A DNA stretch of 64,000 nt from the NCBI RefSeq assembly GCF_000346465.2, contig NC_034010.1, positions 23,160,570 to 23,224,569 of the forward strand, given 5' to 3'. This DNA is from Prunus persica. Taxonomy: Eukaryota; Streptophyta; Magnoliopsida; Rosales; Rosaceae. The notes under the pieces were generated by a model. It saw only the letters and a program-made list of their open reading frames with translations. It was not told the origin of the DNA and searched no databases. How positions within the stretch are numbered: position 1 is the stretch's first letter; each line of letters starts with the position of its first letter. The translations under genes and the position numbers were made by a program. This document shows positions 1-11,672 of the stretch, piece by piece.

Positions 1-513
1 AATCAGCTTTCATCATGGCACACCTAAATCAACTAGTAGAAATCGAAGAGCCTTACATTCACCAGCAATTAAATGGAGAATTACAACAAGATTATACAAG
101 ATTCAGTCATATCACACAACAATTATCCAATCACCATGATTTGAAAGAATGACATAACAAAGTTATCCATCCAATAAGCATCAATTCCTTGGACTAATTA
201 GAGGCCTTAATCAAGGAATCAAGATACCACAATTCAGCTACAGAAAGACATAAATTGGGAAAGACGAACCCAAAAAAAAAAAAAAAAAAGTCTTTGGATG
301 AAACACAAGTCAATGCTATTCAAGTTCAAGACAATTGAAACCCAGAAAGCATATTGATACAAACAAAAGGGAAAAAAAAATGGAAAACCCCAGAAATCGC
401 ATCACGCCATAAACCCACATTGTGCAATTCTTGAAAAGCACATACACAATTAAATAGCCAGAAAATAAAACAACAAAATGAGTAAGAGAGAGAAAGAGGA
501 GGGAGAGAGAGAC
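1..513 (-). other. First intron of the LRAT-domain gene (partial)
   Basis: AT-rich intron sequence running off the window. It starts with a GT donor at 513-512 followed by a CT-rich stretch, and contains an A-run near 271-289. I see no second exon in it. Confidence 0.6.
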
Positions 514-607
514 CATGATGAGAGTAGGTGAAGACAGCTCTGTAGGTGTAGATGTGGTCTCCAAGCTTGATCTCGTTTCTCTCAACCCTGTTCGTGAGCA
601 GACCCAT
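514..607 (-). CDS. LRAT/NC-domain protein, first exon only (partial gene)
   Basis: The minus strand opens with an ATG at 607 and encodes about 31 residues ([20 protein letters not shown], then [12 protein letters not shown]). This is the start of plant LRAT-domain (NC-domain) proteins, a papain-like fold related to lecithin:retinol acyltransferase. The H-x-Y-x-Y and final HHG belong to the conserved start of that domain. Coding similarity stops exactly at CATCATG|GTCTCTC, so a splice donor at 513-512 ends the exon in phase 1. The expected next block (I-F-V-G-G-S-K-V-V-H) is not in positions 1-512, so the remaining exons lie beyond the left edge. The gene sits downstream of FKGP on the same strand. 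The biochemical function of plant members is not established. The identification rests on one short exon but the match is characteristic. Confidence 0.75.
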
Positions 608-1807
608 CCCTCCCTTTATCTCTGTTGACTGGCTCTCTCCGCCTCTTCTCCGCTATACCACTCTATACACCATAAGCAACCGCTTGCATGTATAAAAATG
701 ACTGTACAAAAAATTTAAGTAGACCGAGTGACCCACAAAATAGAATAACTGCTAAAAAGTTTGAACATTTGGGACTCTACAACACCAAAAAAATAAAATT
801 AATTAAATAAATATGGCATCGGCAGAAAACAATTGGCTCACCAAAGAAGCAGTTAAACGACCTTCACCAAAAAAAAAGTATCTGCATCATACATTTCTTG
901 GATTTTCATTTCATGGGTCATCAATCATGACCAAATTTGATGATGGTGAAGATGATGGGTCATGGATGGTGGTGATGATGAGATGACCCTTCTTTTTTCT
1001 CTCTGTGTTTTTTTGGTTTTTCTCTGCCTTTTGACTTGGGTCTTTTATTTTAAGTCTTGGATGGACAGGTAGGCATTGCAGTAGAGAAAAAGGACTGGAT
1101 GGTGGCTCCACAAGATAATTATATGGAGGTCATTTTCGTCACCTTTTTCTTTTTCTTTTTCTTTTGTAGCCTATCACTAATCAAACTCTTTTAATATGGT
1201 GATGTTTGTTTTGTTCCATTAGCAACACAATTTGTGGGAAAAGATTCGCTTTTTTCTGTTCAGAAGGCAAGGAATTCTGAAACGCTTTGGATTCCTTGCC
1301 TTGGTTCCACTTCCACGTTATGCATGTTCATGTTTATGATTGTTTGCCTTTGCCACTTGGTTGATGGCTCTCCCTTTTTCTTTTTCGGTTTTTTCCCTTT
1401 TTCTTTTTTTTTTATGCAAAAAGTTCCGAGGAGGTAGAAATAGACCCTCAATTTACAGACAACAAGATATCTCAAGTTCGAATTCTCATAGCATCTTAGT
1501 TGTGTATGTGAAAAAAAAAAATATTATATTTGAAGAAAAAATGAATTTGGATTTTGATAAAAAAGATATTTACTAGATACAATGTATATAAAATTATTAA
1601 ATGCAATGTAATATTATGAATTCAAAACGATTAAGCACAATCAATGACTTGAAATTCATACATTTCTTCTATTTATTATTTCAATGCAAATACAAATTTG
1701 AATAATTTGCAAATACTACACACACGATACTCCTCTCCAGAAATTATTCTACAGACTTAAATAAATGAAACTACAACAAATAGAGTGAGCATATCAATAT
1801 CAATATC

Positions 1808-1847
<40 letters not shown>

Positions 1848-1894
1848 GAATGTACAAAAGCTAAGAAGCAATCTAAAGAATAATAATACACCTC
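608..1894. other. Intergenic: LRAT promoter and FKGP 3' flank
   Basis: No coding gene. It holds the upstream region of the LRAT-domain gene, a TTTTTC-rich tract near 1143-1165, a possible SINE relic (1440-1521) and an AT dinucleotide run at about 1815-1842 just past the FKGP stop. Short open frames here have no recognisable product. Confidence 0.6.
1440..1521 (+). repeat. Possible tRNA-derived SINE relic
   Basis: A B-box-like AAGTTCGAATTC at 1474-1485 is followed by a TAGTTGTGTATGTG tail and then an A-run. A similar arrangement (TTCGAATC, then ATTGTGTATATGTGAGAAA) occurs at 18060-18170, and a diverged one occurs on the minus strand at 57605-57715. This looks like a dispersed Pol III-type SINE family. 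No target duplication could be fixed. Confidence 0.3.
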
Positions 1895-4800
1895 CTAATT
1901 ATCTAAGAAGATGTTCCAGTTGTATATTTTGACGTCAAAACTTGAATCTTCTTCCAGCAAATGTCTTAGTTCCTTTGCGTGCCTAGCATCCTTGGCAAGC
2001 AACAAGGAAAAGCCTCCACCCCCAGCTCCAACAAGCTTGTAGCCACAACAATAGGGGTGTGCAAATCCGAAAAGTCTATCGACAAATTCGTTACTGCAGT
2101 AAGGATCGAGTTCTTGATGCAGCCTCCAAGCCTCTAACATTATCTCCCCAAGGTCATCTATGTCACAATTCATCAAAGCTTCTCGCCCAATCTTAGCCAG
2201 CTCAGCGAGCCGCTTGATGCTGGATACAAGAAGGTTGTCCCTTCGAAGATATCGGATTACCACCTTTTGCAAGACTTGGTGTGCAAGTCGAACCTGCACA
2301 AAAGTCGTATTACATTACAAGTTTCAAATACATGCAGATAAAGAGACGTTTTCTTTGGAAAAGTGGACATACAGAATAAAGCAACATATTAAGGCACAAT
2401 AATCAAAAGTGTGTGTGTCGAACAAGATTCTCAATTTTCACCTTGATGCTTTTCACCACTGAATATGCAATTATGTAATGCTGTGTTTCTATTGTTATTT
2501 ACTTATTTTATGCGAGAAAAGCCTTATCATGCTTATTTACAGTGGAAATGGATAGGGGCCACATACTTGACCAGTAAAAACCACAAGCAAGCGTTGCTGC
2601 AACTCTGAAATTAACTCAGGAGAAGCCAAAAGTGGGACGACTTGTAGTCGCAATGGGATTCCAGGAAAACTTGCATTAAATTTAATACCAGGATAGAGAC
2701 CCCCAATCTGATCCTGCCAACCACCACCTGTTCCCATGAGCTGCTCTAATACAAGAACAAGTCTTGCAACATTTTCATTACTTTCATCTCCATCAGTAAT
2801 CTGGAGAAGTCCCTTCACAACTGCAGCTGCTAAGATACTAGAAGTCCCCAAGCCACTGCCACGAGGAACATGGGCCCATGTCCTGATCTGCAGGCCCATG
2901 GATGCAACAACACTTCCATGAATAATGCCAGTCACAAGCAGTGCAGATTTGACAAGCCGAAAGGGATCATTGCCGTCAAATGGAGTAGCAATTGAGGTTA
3001 GGTCTTCAATGTGTATCTCATTTCCAGCATCATCTTTAATAAAGACACCAATTGTTTCTGCCGTCTCTATGATGGCTCCAATGGGAAGAGAACCTTCCAA
3101 ACTTATTGCCATATTCAGAACAGAACCAGCACGCTCCAAGCTCCATGGAGGCGTATCACTCCAACCCCCAACAAAATCCACACGAACTGGTAATTCAACC
3201 TTCACCCTTCTAGGGTGGAAAGAATGATCCGCAGAGCCATCAAAATCATTGTTCTTATAAACTGGAGTAGGGATATCGCTGGGTGCCTCAAATAGATACT
3301 CTACAGACCATGGATTAAAACAAGTGTTTTGTAAATTTCTGGTCCTTTAATATTAAGGACTATTAGACATCAGACATGAGATGCCAAAAGAATAGTATCT
3401 ACGTTTAAAAATGAGGAAGAGATTACTTAGAAAGAAAGGATGACAAAAATGAATGAATATTCAAAGTCATTGTTATATGGATGGAGAAAGCTTATCTTAT
3501 CTTATCTTTTTTTTCCTTTCCCATCGAATTTTATACAATCATGCTATTATTGAGATATGAATAACTGACTCTACCTTTAAAACCATATTTTACAGCTGAA
3601 GCAGTTTCCTCAGCAACTGCATCCCAAACTTTGTGATCCAACTTACAAGCTGTTGTTTCATTCCTGCATGCTCGAAGAAGATCAACCTGAAGCTGGTAAG
3701 CTCGGCTTTTGGGAAGAATCTTAGAATTCTGCTCCAAGAGTCCAGGACAAAGACCTAGAAAGTCCTCACATATTTTGACTCCTAAATCTTCCTTTTGCAG
3801 AATTTCTTCACACAATTGATATAAGTTGCAGCCAAGCATCCCATATTTAATGCACGCTTTAGCAATTCCAGCTGCAAGGTCTGCTTGATGATCAATGGAA
3901 CCTTGACACATTTTTGAAAAATCAATTGATCTATGCAACTCCTCCAAACTGACACGTGGTGAACTTCTCCACAATGAAAGAAAATGCTTCGAGTTTTGAT
4001 CACTCAAGCCCATCAACCATGACGCCAAATTTAGCATCTCAAAGTAAGAAAGAATAGGGAAAATTTTTGCATTCCATAAACACTTTTCATGAGTACCAGT
4101 TGAGCTCCATAGATCATTTTCTTGAATTCCTAAATCATGCAAGACCTTCCTCCAGGGTTTCCCACAAAAAGTTCCATCCTTAGAGACTGAATTTTTGGGG
4201 TTATCATGAAGGCCACAATACACTATGACTCTTCCGGTGCGTCCTACTAGCGGAACCTCCCAAAGACAATGACGATCCGGAAGTATGAACCTAAATGAAT
4301 TTTCAGCAGCTGTACTGTTCACTGATGGAACATTAATACCAACAACTATGGACAGAGAACCAATTTGTATTCCACTGGAAATGGTTGAATCATATATAAG
4401 AGAATCTTCCCCAATGGAGACAGCAGGTGCAATTTTGCTAGAAAGAAGAACAGCAGATGCTGCAATATCAGACAGATTGGTTGCTGGTATAGAACACTGG
4501 TGTCTTCGACTGACCAGTACCAAACTAGCTCCACTCAGATGATCCAAAACTTCACTTGAGGTTCCAAAATGTAAGAACGACAAATCATCTGCAGGGAAAT
4601 CAAGAAGCAGAAATGATATAGAAAATAATAAATCAGATAGAAAATAGATGAAAACAATAGGATCTGGATACTGGCATCAAGGATACACATACAAGCACAA
4701 TAGCTGAACATCTTCTGTTTTCCTAATCTACTCACGAGTTCTTCGCCTGAGGGGCGTAGGCACAACCAGTCATGTTTTGCAGGTACCCAAGCTGCTACAA

Positions 4801-6478
4801 GATCTTCATATAAACTCATCTGCAAAAAATATATGGATACTATTAAAGCTTTAAAAGCTCTCCAAAAATACTAGGAAATCACACACTAAAAGAAATCTAT
4901 GCACATTATATAACTACAAAGCCTACAATAATAGTCCAGTTGACTTTATTGTAAACTATACATCAGCAGGACAGCATGAACGGAAAGCTCCTCTAGCAAA
5001 AGTAACTTGCCTCTTTTCCGCTCTTTAGAAGTTCTGAAATCATTGGTTGGCAGGAACAAGCAAGTGCAACAAGCTCCTCCCACCCTTTACCTCTAACTGC
5101 TATTATTCCAGTGTCAAGAAGTGTTCTACCATCATCAAGAATCGCATTGTTCTTAACAAGTTCCTCTAAGCTAGGTTTCTGTAAGAGATTATCAACTAAG
5201 CTGACAGTATAACTTCTTTCTACATTTCTACTCTTAGATGCCACAACAACACCATGATTAGACGCAATATCAAGGGTGATGGGAACAGTGATGATACAGG
5301 ACGTGTCCTCTGGAAGCACCATGTTAGAGGCATCAAAACATGGAAGTACATCTCCAGTCATAGTAAATATTCCACCTGAGAAGATAGAAACATCATTAGC
5401 GCAAAGATATATGATGCTGTGAGAGATGACTCAGTAACATTACCAAAAGCCACAATGTGAGTGTCATTGATATATCTAACTCATGTTCAATTTCACTTAA
5501 AATGCAGTAGACGAAACAAATAACCTTCATTTTTAAAAGCTTGTCTTGCACAAGAAGCAATTGCAAGTATATGATCAAAAAGCAGCGGGACTGGCCCATC
5601 AGGGTCATCAGCTGCTAGATACGGAAGTGGCAGGAAAACTTTCCCCATGGGGTTTGCCCAGGGGACCCTTTTAGAATCACCTCCAGCATGTAGCAATAAT
5701 ATATGCCTTTTGGCAATGAAGCTAACCATTTGCGAGAGATCATCATCATCCACTTCATCCTCTGGATTTTTATGAGACTCAGAGAACCCAGAACTACCAT
5801 TGCTTGTAGTTGCCACCTGTTAGTGTTTGAAATGAAACAGATTACCACACAGAAACTATTATAAAAAATAAAAAAAACATGGGCAGCACTCAAAGTTCCT
5901 ACTTGCTAATGACATTATAATAAAGTCGGTAACTTTATTCTTCAATTTATTGTAAAATTGATAGATTTAAGCACCCTTTTAGCTGTTGTTTGAAAACTGA
6001 ACAATCCACATTAAAAATTGCAACTTGCAACTACTCTTTGGTCTGTAGAGTCAGAATTTTGCTACCCACGTCACAATTTTACAAAGTTCATAAATTTGAT
6101 CACATACATCACTAATGCAGCCAATGCCAAGCTCAGAACGATGCTTACCTCGGAGTGTGGGCCTACTGTACGGTAATGCTTGGCGAGGGCGTGAATGGCG
6201 TGGACGGTGGCGGCGCCGGAGCCGATGCGCTGGCCGTCGGGGTCGGGCACGGCCAGAGTGATCGTGGAGGCGGCTATGCGGCCCACCCGCTTGGCGCGCG
6301 TGAGCTGCCACTCATAGAGCTGGGCTTGCTCGGGACTGGCCGCCGTCAAGACGATGGCGTCCCACGTGGGAACTCTGGTCGGGTGCCTCACCGACAGCCG
6401 TAGATGGTACCATGATTTCCGGAGCACGCCTGCCACGTCAGCCTTCTGTCGGGATCGAGAGAGACTACTGGTTTCCAT
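1895..6478 (-). CDS. FKGP: Bifunctional L-fucokinase/GDP-L-fucose pyrophosphorylase
   Basis: Seven exons: 6478-6149, 5816-5525, 5375-5011, 4819-4693, 4588-3575, 3300-2567 and 2293-1895. Joined, they give 3261 nt (1086 aa), close to the roughly 1055 aa of Arabidopsis FKGP, and every junction keeps phase. The enzyme salvages free L-fucose in the cytosol: the C-terminal half phosphorylates it and the N-terminal half makes GDP-L-fucose for glycan synthesis. Visible signatures are the nucleotidyltransferase-type GGDSKRVPWANPMGK near residues 155-169, the hexapeptide-like middle region, and the GHMP-kinase motif PRGSGLGTSS near 855-864, followed by the C-terminal GAGGGGFSLLLA motif. Intron 3 has a GC donor (AAAGAG|GCAAGT at 5010-5009). 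All motifs are intact and the gene appears functional. The start at 6478 follows a long 5' region and gives a full N-terminus. Confidence 0.95.
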
Positions 6479-6733
6479 TTTTTGCGAGTGTGCAGAGAAA
6501 AAAAAAATACAAAAGGTGAGACTTTCAGAAGATGGAGAAATTAGTACCAGTGCTGTCACTGCACTCTTCGCAGATGGACCGACCAATGATTTAACATAAA
6601 ATGGTACACGTGGCGTAATAGTATTGGGCTGTGATAATTAAATTGTCGTTGTCTAATAATTGAAAGCATACGACTCGTCGTATAACTCAAGTCTAAAAGG
6701 AATAAAATGTTGATGGGGTTCAAAATATGGCGA
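6479..6733. other. FKGP upstream region
   Basis: This short non-coding stretch carries the likely FKGP promoter and leader on the minus strand. I see no clear TATA box and no gene. Confidence 0.4.
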
Positions 6734-6807
6734 TGGCTTCGCCCGGGTTCGAACCGGAGACCTTCAGTGTGTTAGACTGACGTGATAACCAACTACACCA
6801 CGAAACC
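6734..6807 (-). tRNA. tRNA-Val (anticodon AAC)
   Basis: The minus strand folds as a complete 74-nt cloverleaf without intron. The acceptor stem is GGTTTCG/CGAAGCC with one G-U pair (position 3 with 70) and an A discriminator at 6734. The anticodon arm TCAGT-CTAACAC-ACTGA shows AAC. The B-box/T-loop is GGTTCGAACCC and the A-box region is TGGTGTAGTTGG. The gene lies between the divergent FKGP and WNK genes, facing FKGP. It is likely an active Pol III gene because both internal promoter boxes are intact. Confidence 0.95.
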
Positions 6808-7112
6808 TTTGTGCTCTTGGTACTCTCTTGCTTCTATTTATAACATATTAGTCTCTGGTTCATGTGTTGCAACTTGCATGTATCTAAATACCTTGCGATG
6901 AAAGAATTCATATAAAATTTATGACATGAAAAATATAATTCAAAGTTATTGATTGATAATTTTTTTTTTAACAAACGATATCTAAATTAATCTTGAATGA
7001 GGGGAACTCACACTTGAGTATAAGGTGTTAGACTCATTATTCTGATTAACTGGCTTAACTCATATCTACAATTTAAGTTATTAATTTTGATTTGAAAGTG
7101 AAGTGAAAATAA
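6808..7112. other. Intergenic between tRNA-Val and MITE
   Basis: AT-rich sequence without a supported gene. It ends with the left target-site copy of the MITE (GTGAAAATAA, 7103-7112). Confidence 0.5.
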
Positions 7113-7295
7113 CAGTCCTGATCTTTTGGACTACATGGGTTCAAGAGATTTGTAGTCACTCATCGTTGGATGTAAATTCAATGGTTTACTAACTCTTGCA
7201 CTTCTTTTAAGAAGCTTTTTTGAACCATTAGATTAATATCCAATGGTAGATGACCACAATCTCTTGGACTCCTGTGGTTCAAAAGATCAGAATTG
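7113..7295 (+). mobile_element. 183-bp Mutator-like MITE, copy 1
   Basis: Imperfect palindrome beginning CAGTCCTGATC and ending GATCAGAATTG. It is flanked by a 10-bp direct repeat with one mismatch (GTGAAAATAA at 7103-7112, GTAAAAATAA at 7296-7305). A second element of exactly the same length, in opposite orientation, lies at 51284-51466 and matches along its whole length at roughly 80-85 percent by eye. There is no coding capacity. Target duplications of 9-10 bp point to mobilisation by a Mutator-type transposase. It sits about 0.8-1 kb upstream of the WNK start codon. Confidence 0.85.
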
Positions 7296-7305
7296 GTAAA
7301 AATAA

Positions 7306-7681
7306 ATAGTGAAAAATGCAAAACCATTATGCTTCCTTTGAGGGGGTTAAAATTTTCTTCCTTAATATCATCACCGGTTGTTTAGAATTAGTGATGGAAA
7401 GAATTACTTGCACTTGGACCCCACAAAATACAATTAACCAATTTTTTTGTTCCTTGAAAAAAATAAAAATAAATAAAAGACAAACGACCACACAAATGTC
7501 TGTTGTGACCTTCATTTTCGCACGTCTCCGAAATCAAAATCCAGCATACCCGCTCTCTCCTCCTCTCCACCTTCTCTCTCAAATTCCAAAACCCATTTTT
7601 GTTCACACTCTTTCTCTTGCTTTTTTTCTTGGTTCAGATTTTTGGTCCTCTCTCAATCTCAAACGGTCGAATTGCACACCC

Positions 7682-7720
<39 letters not shown>

Positions 7721-8135
7721 TGGGTCATCCCAATGTTCAACTTCCAGCACTTTTGAGAGCCTTTTCTGCGACTTGGGTTTGCTTAAGAGATGGATTTCCT
7801 CAAGTGGGTTGTGATGGGCTTGGTGTAAAGAATGAGAAAATCGATTTGTATGGAACTTGGGTTCTTGAACTCTCTCGGCTCATTGCCTCACTCCATTGAC
7901 ATCGAATGCCGATTTCGCTTCCAATCGGCATTCGATCCCTTCTGCATTGCCTCCGAAGCCTTCTATGAGCGTCGTCGGTTGTTGAACCGATCAACCGCGA
8001 TTGCTCCCATTAGCTGAATGAGAGAACACACTTTTTAAAGAATAAAATTTGACCCACAAAACTATTTAATAAAGCAAAAACAAATTATATAAAAAGTCCT
8101 TGTCTTTCTGGTAGCTGTTTGGTTCTTCACAGGAA
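7306..8135 (+). promoter_or_regulatory. WNK promoter and 5' UTR with CT repeat
   Basis: Upstream region of the WNK gene. It contains a (CT)16 microsatellite at 7685-7717, typical of plant leader sequences. A splice acceptor TTCTTCACAG ends at 8131, only four bases before the ATG, so the leader probably contains an intron. Open frames here (for example 7316-7756) are low-complexity and not taken as genes. Confidence 0.5.
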
Positions 8136-11100
8136 ATGGATACAGGGGTTGGTTTGGTTCCACCATCAAGTAATGGAATGCTTTCGAAGGTGAAGCCTCC
8201 CAATGAAGAGGCCGATTATGTAGAGAGAGACCCGAGCAATCGATATGTTCGGGTATTTGTCACAACTTGAATTGCATTTTGGATTGGAAATGTTAAATGG
8301 AATTTGATATCTTATTGAAATTTAGATTGTGCTTATTGGTGAATGCTGGTTTTCAATCTGCAATCTTGTTTTTTGTTCCTTGTCGATATGTTTGTATGGT
8401 TTTGGTGTATTGACATTCATGTTGTAATTGGTTTTGATGCAATTATATCGGCTCAAGCCAACGATTTAATCTAAGTTAGTATTGATTGTTCATTGTTGAC
8501 TTATTTACTCCATAATCAATATCTTCTTCTGCTTCATATAATTTCTTGACATGAATTGTAATCTGTCATTCCCTGAATCTGGTTTTTGTTTTCAATTTTG
8601 CATGTCCTTTGTATTATTTATTATCAGATTGCGCTAACTTTCAAGCCAATTTGGCTGACTATATAGATAATTTATTGCTTCTAGCTTGCCCATTTTATTG
8701 CTTGTTAGAAATGAGAAAATTGTTTTTGTGTTCTCATTCAGTCATTATTTCTTCTTTGATTCATTTATTCTCTTTTTCTTGGTAACAGTACAATGAAATC
8801 TTGGGCAAGGGTGCCTTCAAGACTGTGTATGGTTCTGAGACCTTTTCCTCTTTAATTTTTTTTCTTTCTTCCTCCTTCAGGTTTATTGTGCTGCTATTTC
8901 TTTCGGAAAGTCATTGCCCTTCTTTTCTTTCTTTGGTTTGAAAGCCATTACATTTAGGAAGTTATATTTTGTTAACTTGAGGCAATTTTTATGGCTTTTC
9001 GCTTGGATTTGTCATTTATTTCTGCAGCTACAAGGCATTTGATGAAGTTGATGGAATAGAAGTCGCTTGGAACCAAGTGAAGATTGATACTGTCCTGCGA
9101 TCACCAGAAGATTTGGAAAAATTGTACTCTGAAGTTCATCTGCTGAAATCACTGAATCATGAAAATATTATTAAGTTTTATAATTCCTGGGTGGATAACC
9201 ACAAAAATACTATTAACATGATTACTGAGCTCTTCACATCTGGAAGTCTAAGGCAGTATGTTCTATTAATTGTTTCTCATTCTGTCTTTGTATTGCTTGG
9301 CTGCATTATATGCCATTAAACTGATGATGCACCTTTTGGATATCAGGTACCGGAAGAAGTATAAAAATGTCGATACAAAGGCCATAAGGAATTGGGCGAG
9401 GCAGATTCTCCGCGGTTTAGTCTTTCTCCACAGTCACAACCCGCCTATCATTCATAGAGACTTAAAATGTGACAATATTTTCATCAATGGAAATCATGGA
9501 GAAGTTAAAATAGGAGACCTGGGATTGGCAACTGTTATGCAACAACCTACTGCTCGAAGTGTGATTGGTGAGAAATCTATGTCATCAGATGCCATCTCTT
9601 AATTTTAACTGACCAAATTAGTACTGAAAATTTTCCTTTTTCTACGTAAGGGACTCCTGAGTTTATGGCTCCAGAGCTCTATGAAGAGGAGTATAACGAA
9701 CTCGTCGACATATACTCTTTCGGGATGTGCATGTTAGAGATGGTTACTTTTGAGTATCCATATAGTGAATGCAAAAGTCCCGCTCAAATATTTAAGAAGG
9801 TTACCTCTGTAAGTTGCCGAAAATCATCAGAATTATCCGCATTATTCTTTCTGTTGGCTGTTTGAATTAGAATCATTAGATAGCCTAGGTATCTAATTTC
9901 TGGTATGTTATATTGCAGGGCATTAAACCTGCATCCCTTGGTAAGGTGAATGACCTCCAAATTAAAGAGTTCATTGAGAAATGTCTGGTTCAAGCATCCG
10001 AGAGGCTTTCTGCAAAAGAGCTGCTCAAAGACCCATTCCTTCAAGTTGACAACCCGATGGAACCAATCCGTGATCCCTTACAGTTACCTAACCAAAGTCT
10101 GAAAGTAATAAATTTACCCAAGTCGGGGCCTCTTTCCATGGACATAGATACTGATTATAAGCAGCTATCTATAAGCACATGTGCAGGAAGCAACAATGGA
10201 AGTCCACAGGTTCTGGAATTTCAAAGGACAAATAAAAACAACCAATTCAGGTTAAGTGGGATGAAAAATGACGATGATTCAGTCTCATTGACCTTGCGTA
10301 TTGCTTATGCATGTGGTGAGTATGGAAACTGAGAGAGAGTGGATATCCAAATTTTTGTAGTGTGGTTCCAGTGCAGGAATTTAATAACATGACTCTTTTT
10401 GTACCTTACAGGTAAGGTGAGGAACATACATTTTTTCTTTTACCTTGCTACTGATACCGCAGTGTCTGTGACGAGTGAGATGGTTGAACAACTGAAGTTA
10501 ACAGATCATGATGTAGCCTTCATTGCTGAGTTTATTGATTACTTGATAATGAAACTTCTACCCGGTTGGAAGCCTTCACCTGATTATTCCTCAAGCGGAC
10601 CAGTAAGTCCTTATGGGGGCCAACCCTCAATGTCCAGCCTGTGGGGTTCAGCGCTATCTGGTGTTCCTGCTAGTTCCGGGGTTGAGCAAGATGGTAGTTG
10701 CTGTGATAACCCTGAAACAGTTAATTGTAATGGTGGCATTACCTCTTATCCAAGCTTTGCTGATTTTGCTGATGAACATTCGAAAGTATCAGTTGAGTCT
10801 GCTGTACTGGTTGATGATGCTTCCACCAAAAACGACAAAGTAGCTGAATCTGTTGATTGCAGCAATACTGATGGAAGCTGCATGTGCTCATTTTTTTATG
10901 ACATCAAATTTCAAAGCAACTATGCTAGTAATGCAGAGGAATGCTCTCTGGTGAACGGGATCACAGATAAGTTGGTGTTTCCGTTGCTTGAAATCGAAGC
11001 ACCAAAGGTTATGAGCTTGACAAGCAGCTGTTCTTCACTGTCTTTGGCAGATAATGATCTGGATGCTGAGTTGAAGTCGGAACTTGATACCATTGAATCA

Positions 11101-11202
11101 CAGTACCAGCGCTGGTTCGAAGAACTCTCTAGGATGAGGGAGAAAGCATTGGAAGTGACTAGAAAGAGATGGATAGAAAAGAAGAAAGTGCCTGTTCACT
11201 AA
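8136..11202 (+). CDS. WNK: WNK (with-no-lysine) serine/threonine protein kinase
   Basis: Seven exons: 8136-8252, 8789-8826, 9028-9255, 9347-9567, 9651-9808, 9919-10315 and 10412-11202 (1950 nt, 649 aa), all in phase with GT-AG introns. The WNK hallmark is visible. The glycine loop carries lysine (GKGAFKT, residues 45-51), while the usual subdomain II lysine is asparagine (VAWNQVK, N67). The catalytic loop is HRDLKCDN (D166), the metal-binding motif is GDLGLA (D185, DLG for DFG) and the APE motif is at 208-210. The domain is followed by a WNK/OSR-like autoinhibitory region ending exon 6 and starting exon 7, and a C-terminal charged segment likely to be coiled coil. Plant WNKs act in clock, flowering and abiotic stress signalling. 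I cannot say which Arabidopsis paralogue is the orthologue. Confidence 0.95.
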
Positions 11203-11672
11203 TTTAGATCATACTGAACCCATTTTTTCTCAAAAAATTTTCCCCTCTGTTTGACCATTTTTATCTGCGTTTATAATGTTCACTGGTATTTCTATTTAAC
11301 GGTCCACAAGATGTTTAACCTTTGTATTGGATGCGGCTCACTTTTTTCAGAAGTCGTGATCCTTCTCTGGATTAAATTTTGTGCTGATTTCCTGTTTGCT
11401 TTTGTTTGAGGAGTATAAATAGTTTACCGGATTTGTTGATAAACGCTCAGCCGCCTTTTTTATTGCATATTTGATTATAACTTTGATAAAATCATGAAGC
11501 GATGATGAAAGAATGGTCATTGCAGCAAAAGATAAAACAACACAATGTATGAATAATTAAGTATTATTTCCCTTTGTTGAGGCAGTCCACAATGTCACCT
11601 CACAGTTCTGCCAAAACTCAAAACTGGCGCAAGAAAAACGGATCACAACTCTACGAACACAAAGATCTCCTT
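11203..11672. other. Convergent intergenic: WNK and RPC10 3' ends
   Basis: AT-rich 3' UTR sequence of the two convergent genes. No gene is seen. Confidence 0.6.

Noticed and set aside
316..585. 89-residue minus-strand open frame overlapping the LRAT exon
   Set aside because: It is a different frame from the family-like exon and reads through intron sequence; no recognisable motif.
7316..7756. 146-residue plus-strand open frame upstream of WNK
   Set aside because: It ends in a CT-repeat Leu/Ser tract and lies in the WNK leader; low complexity with no family resemblance.
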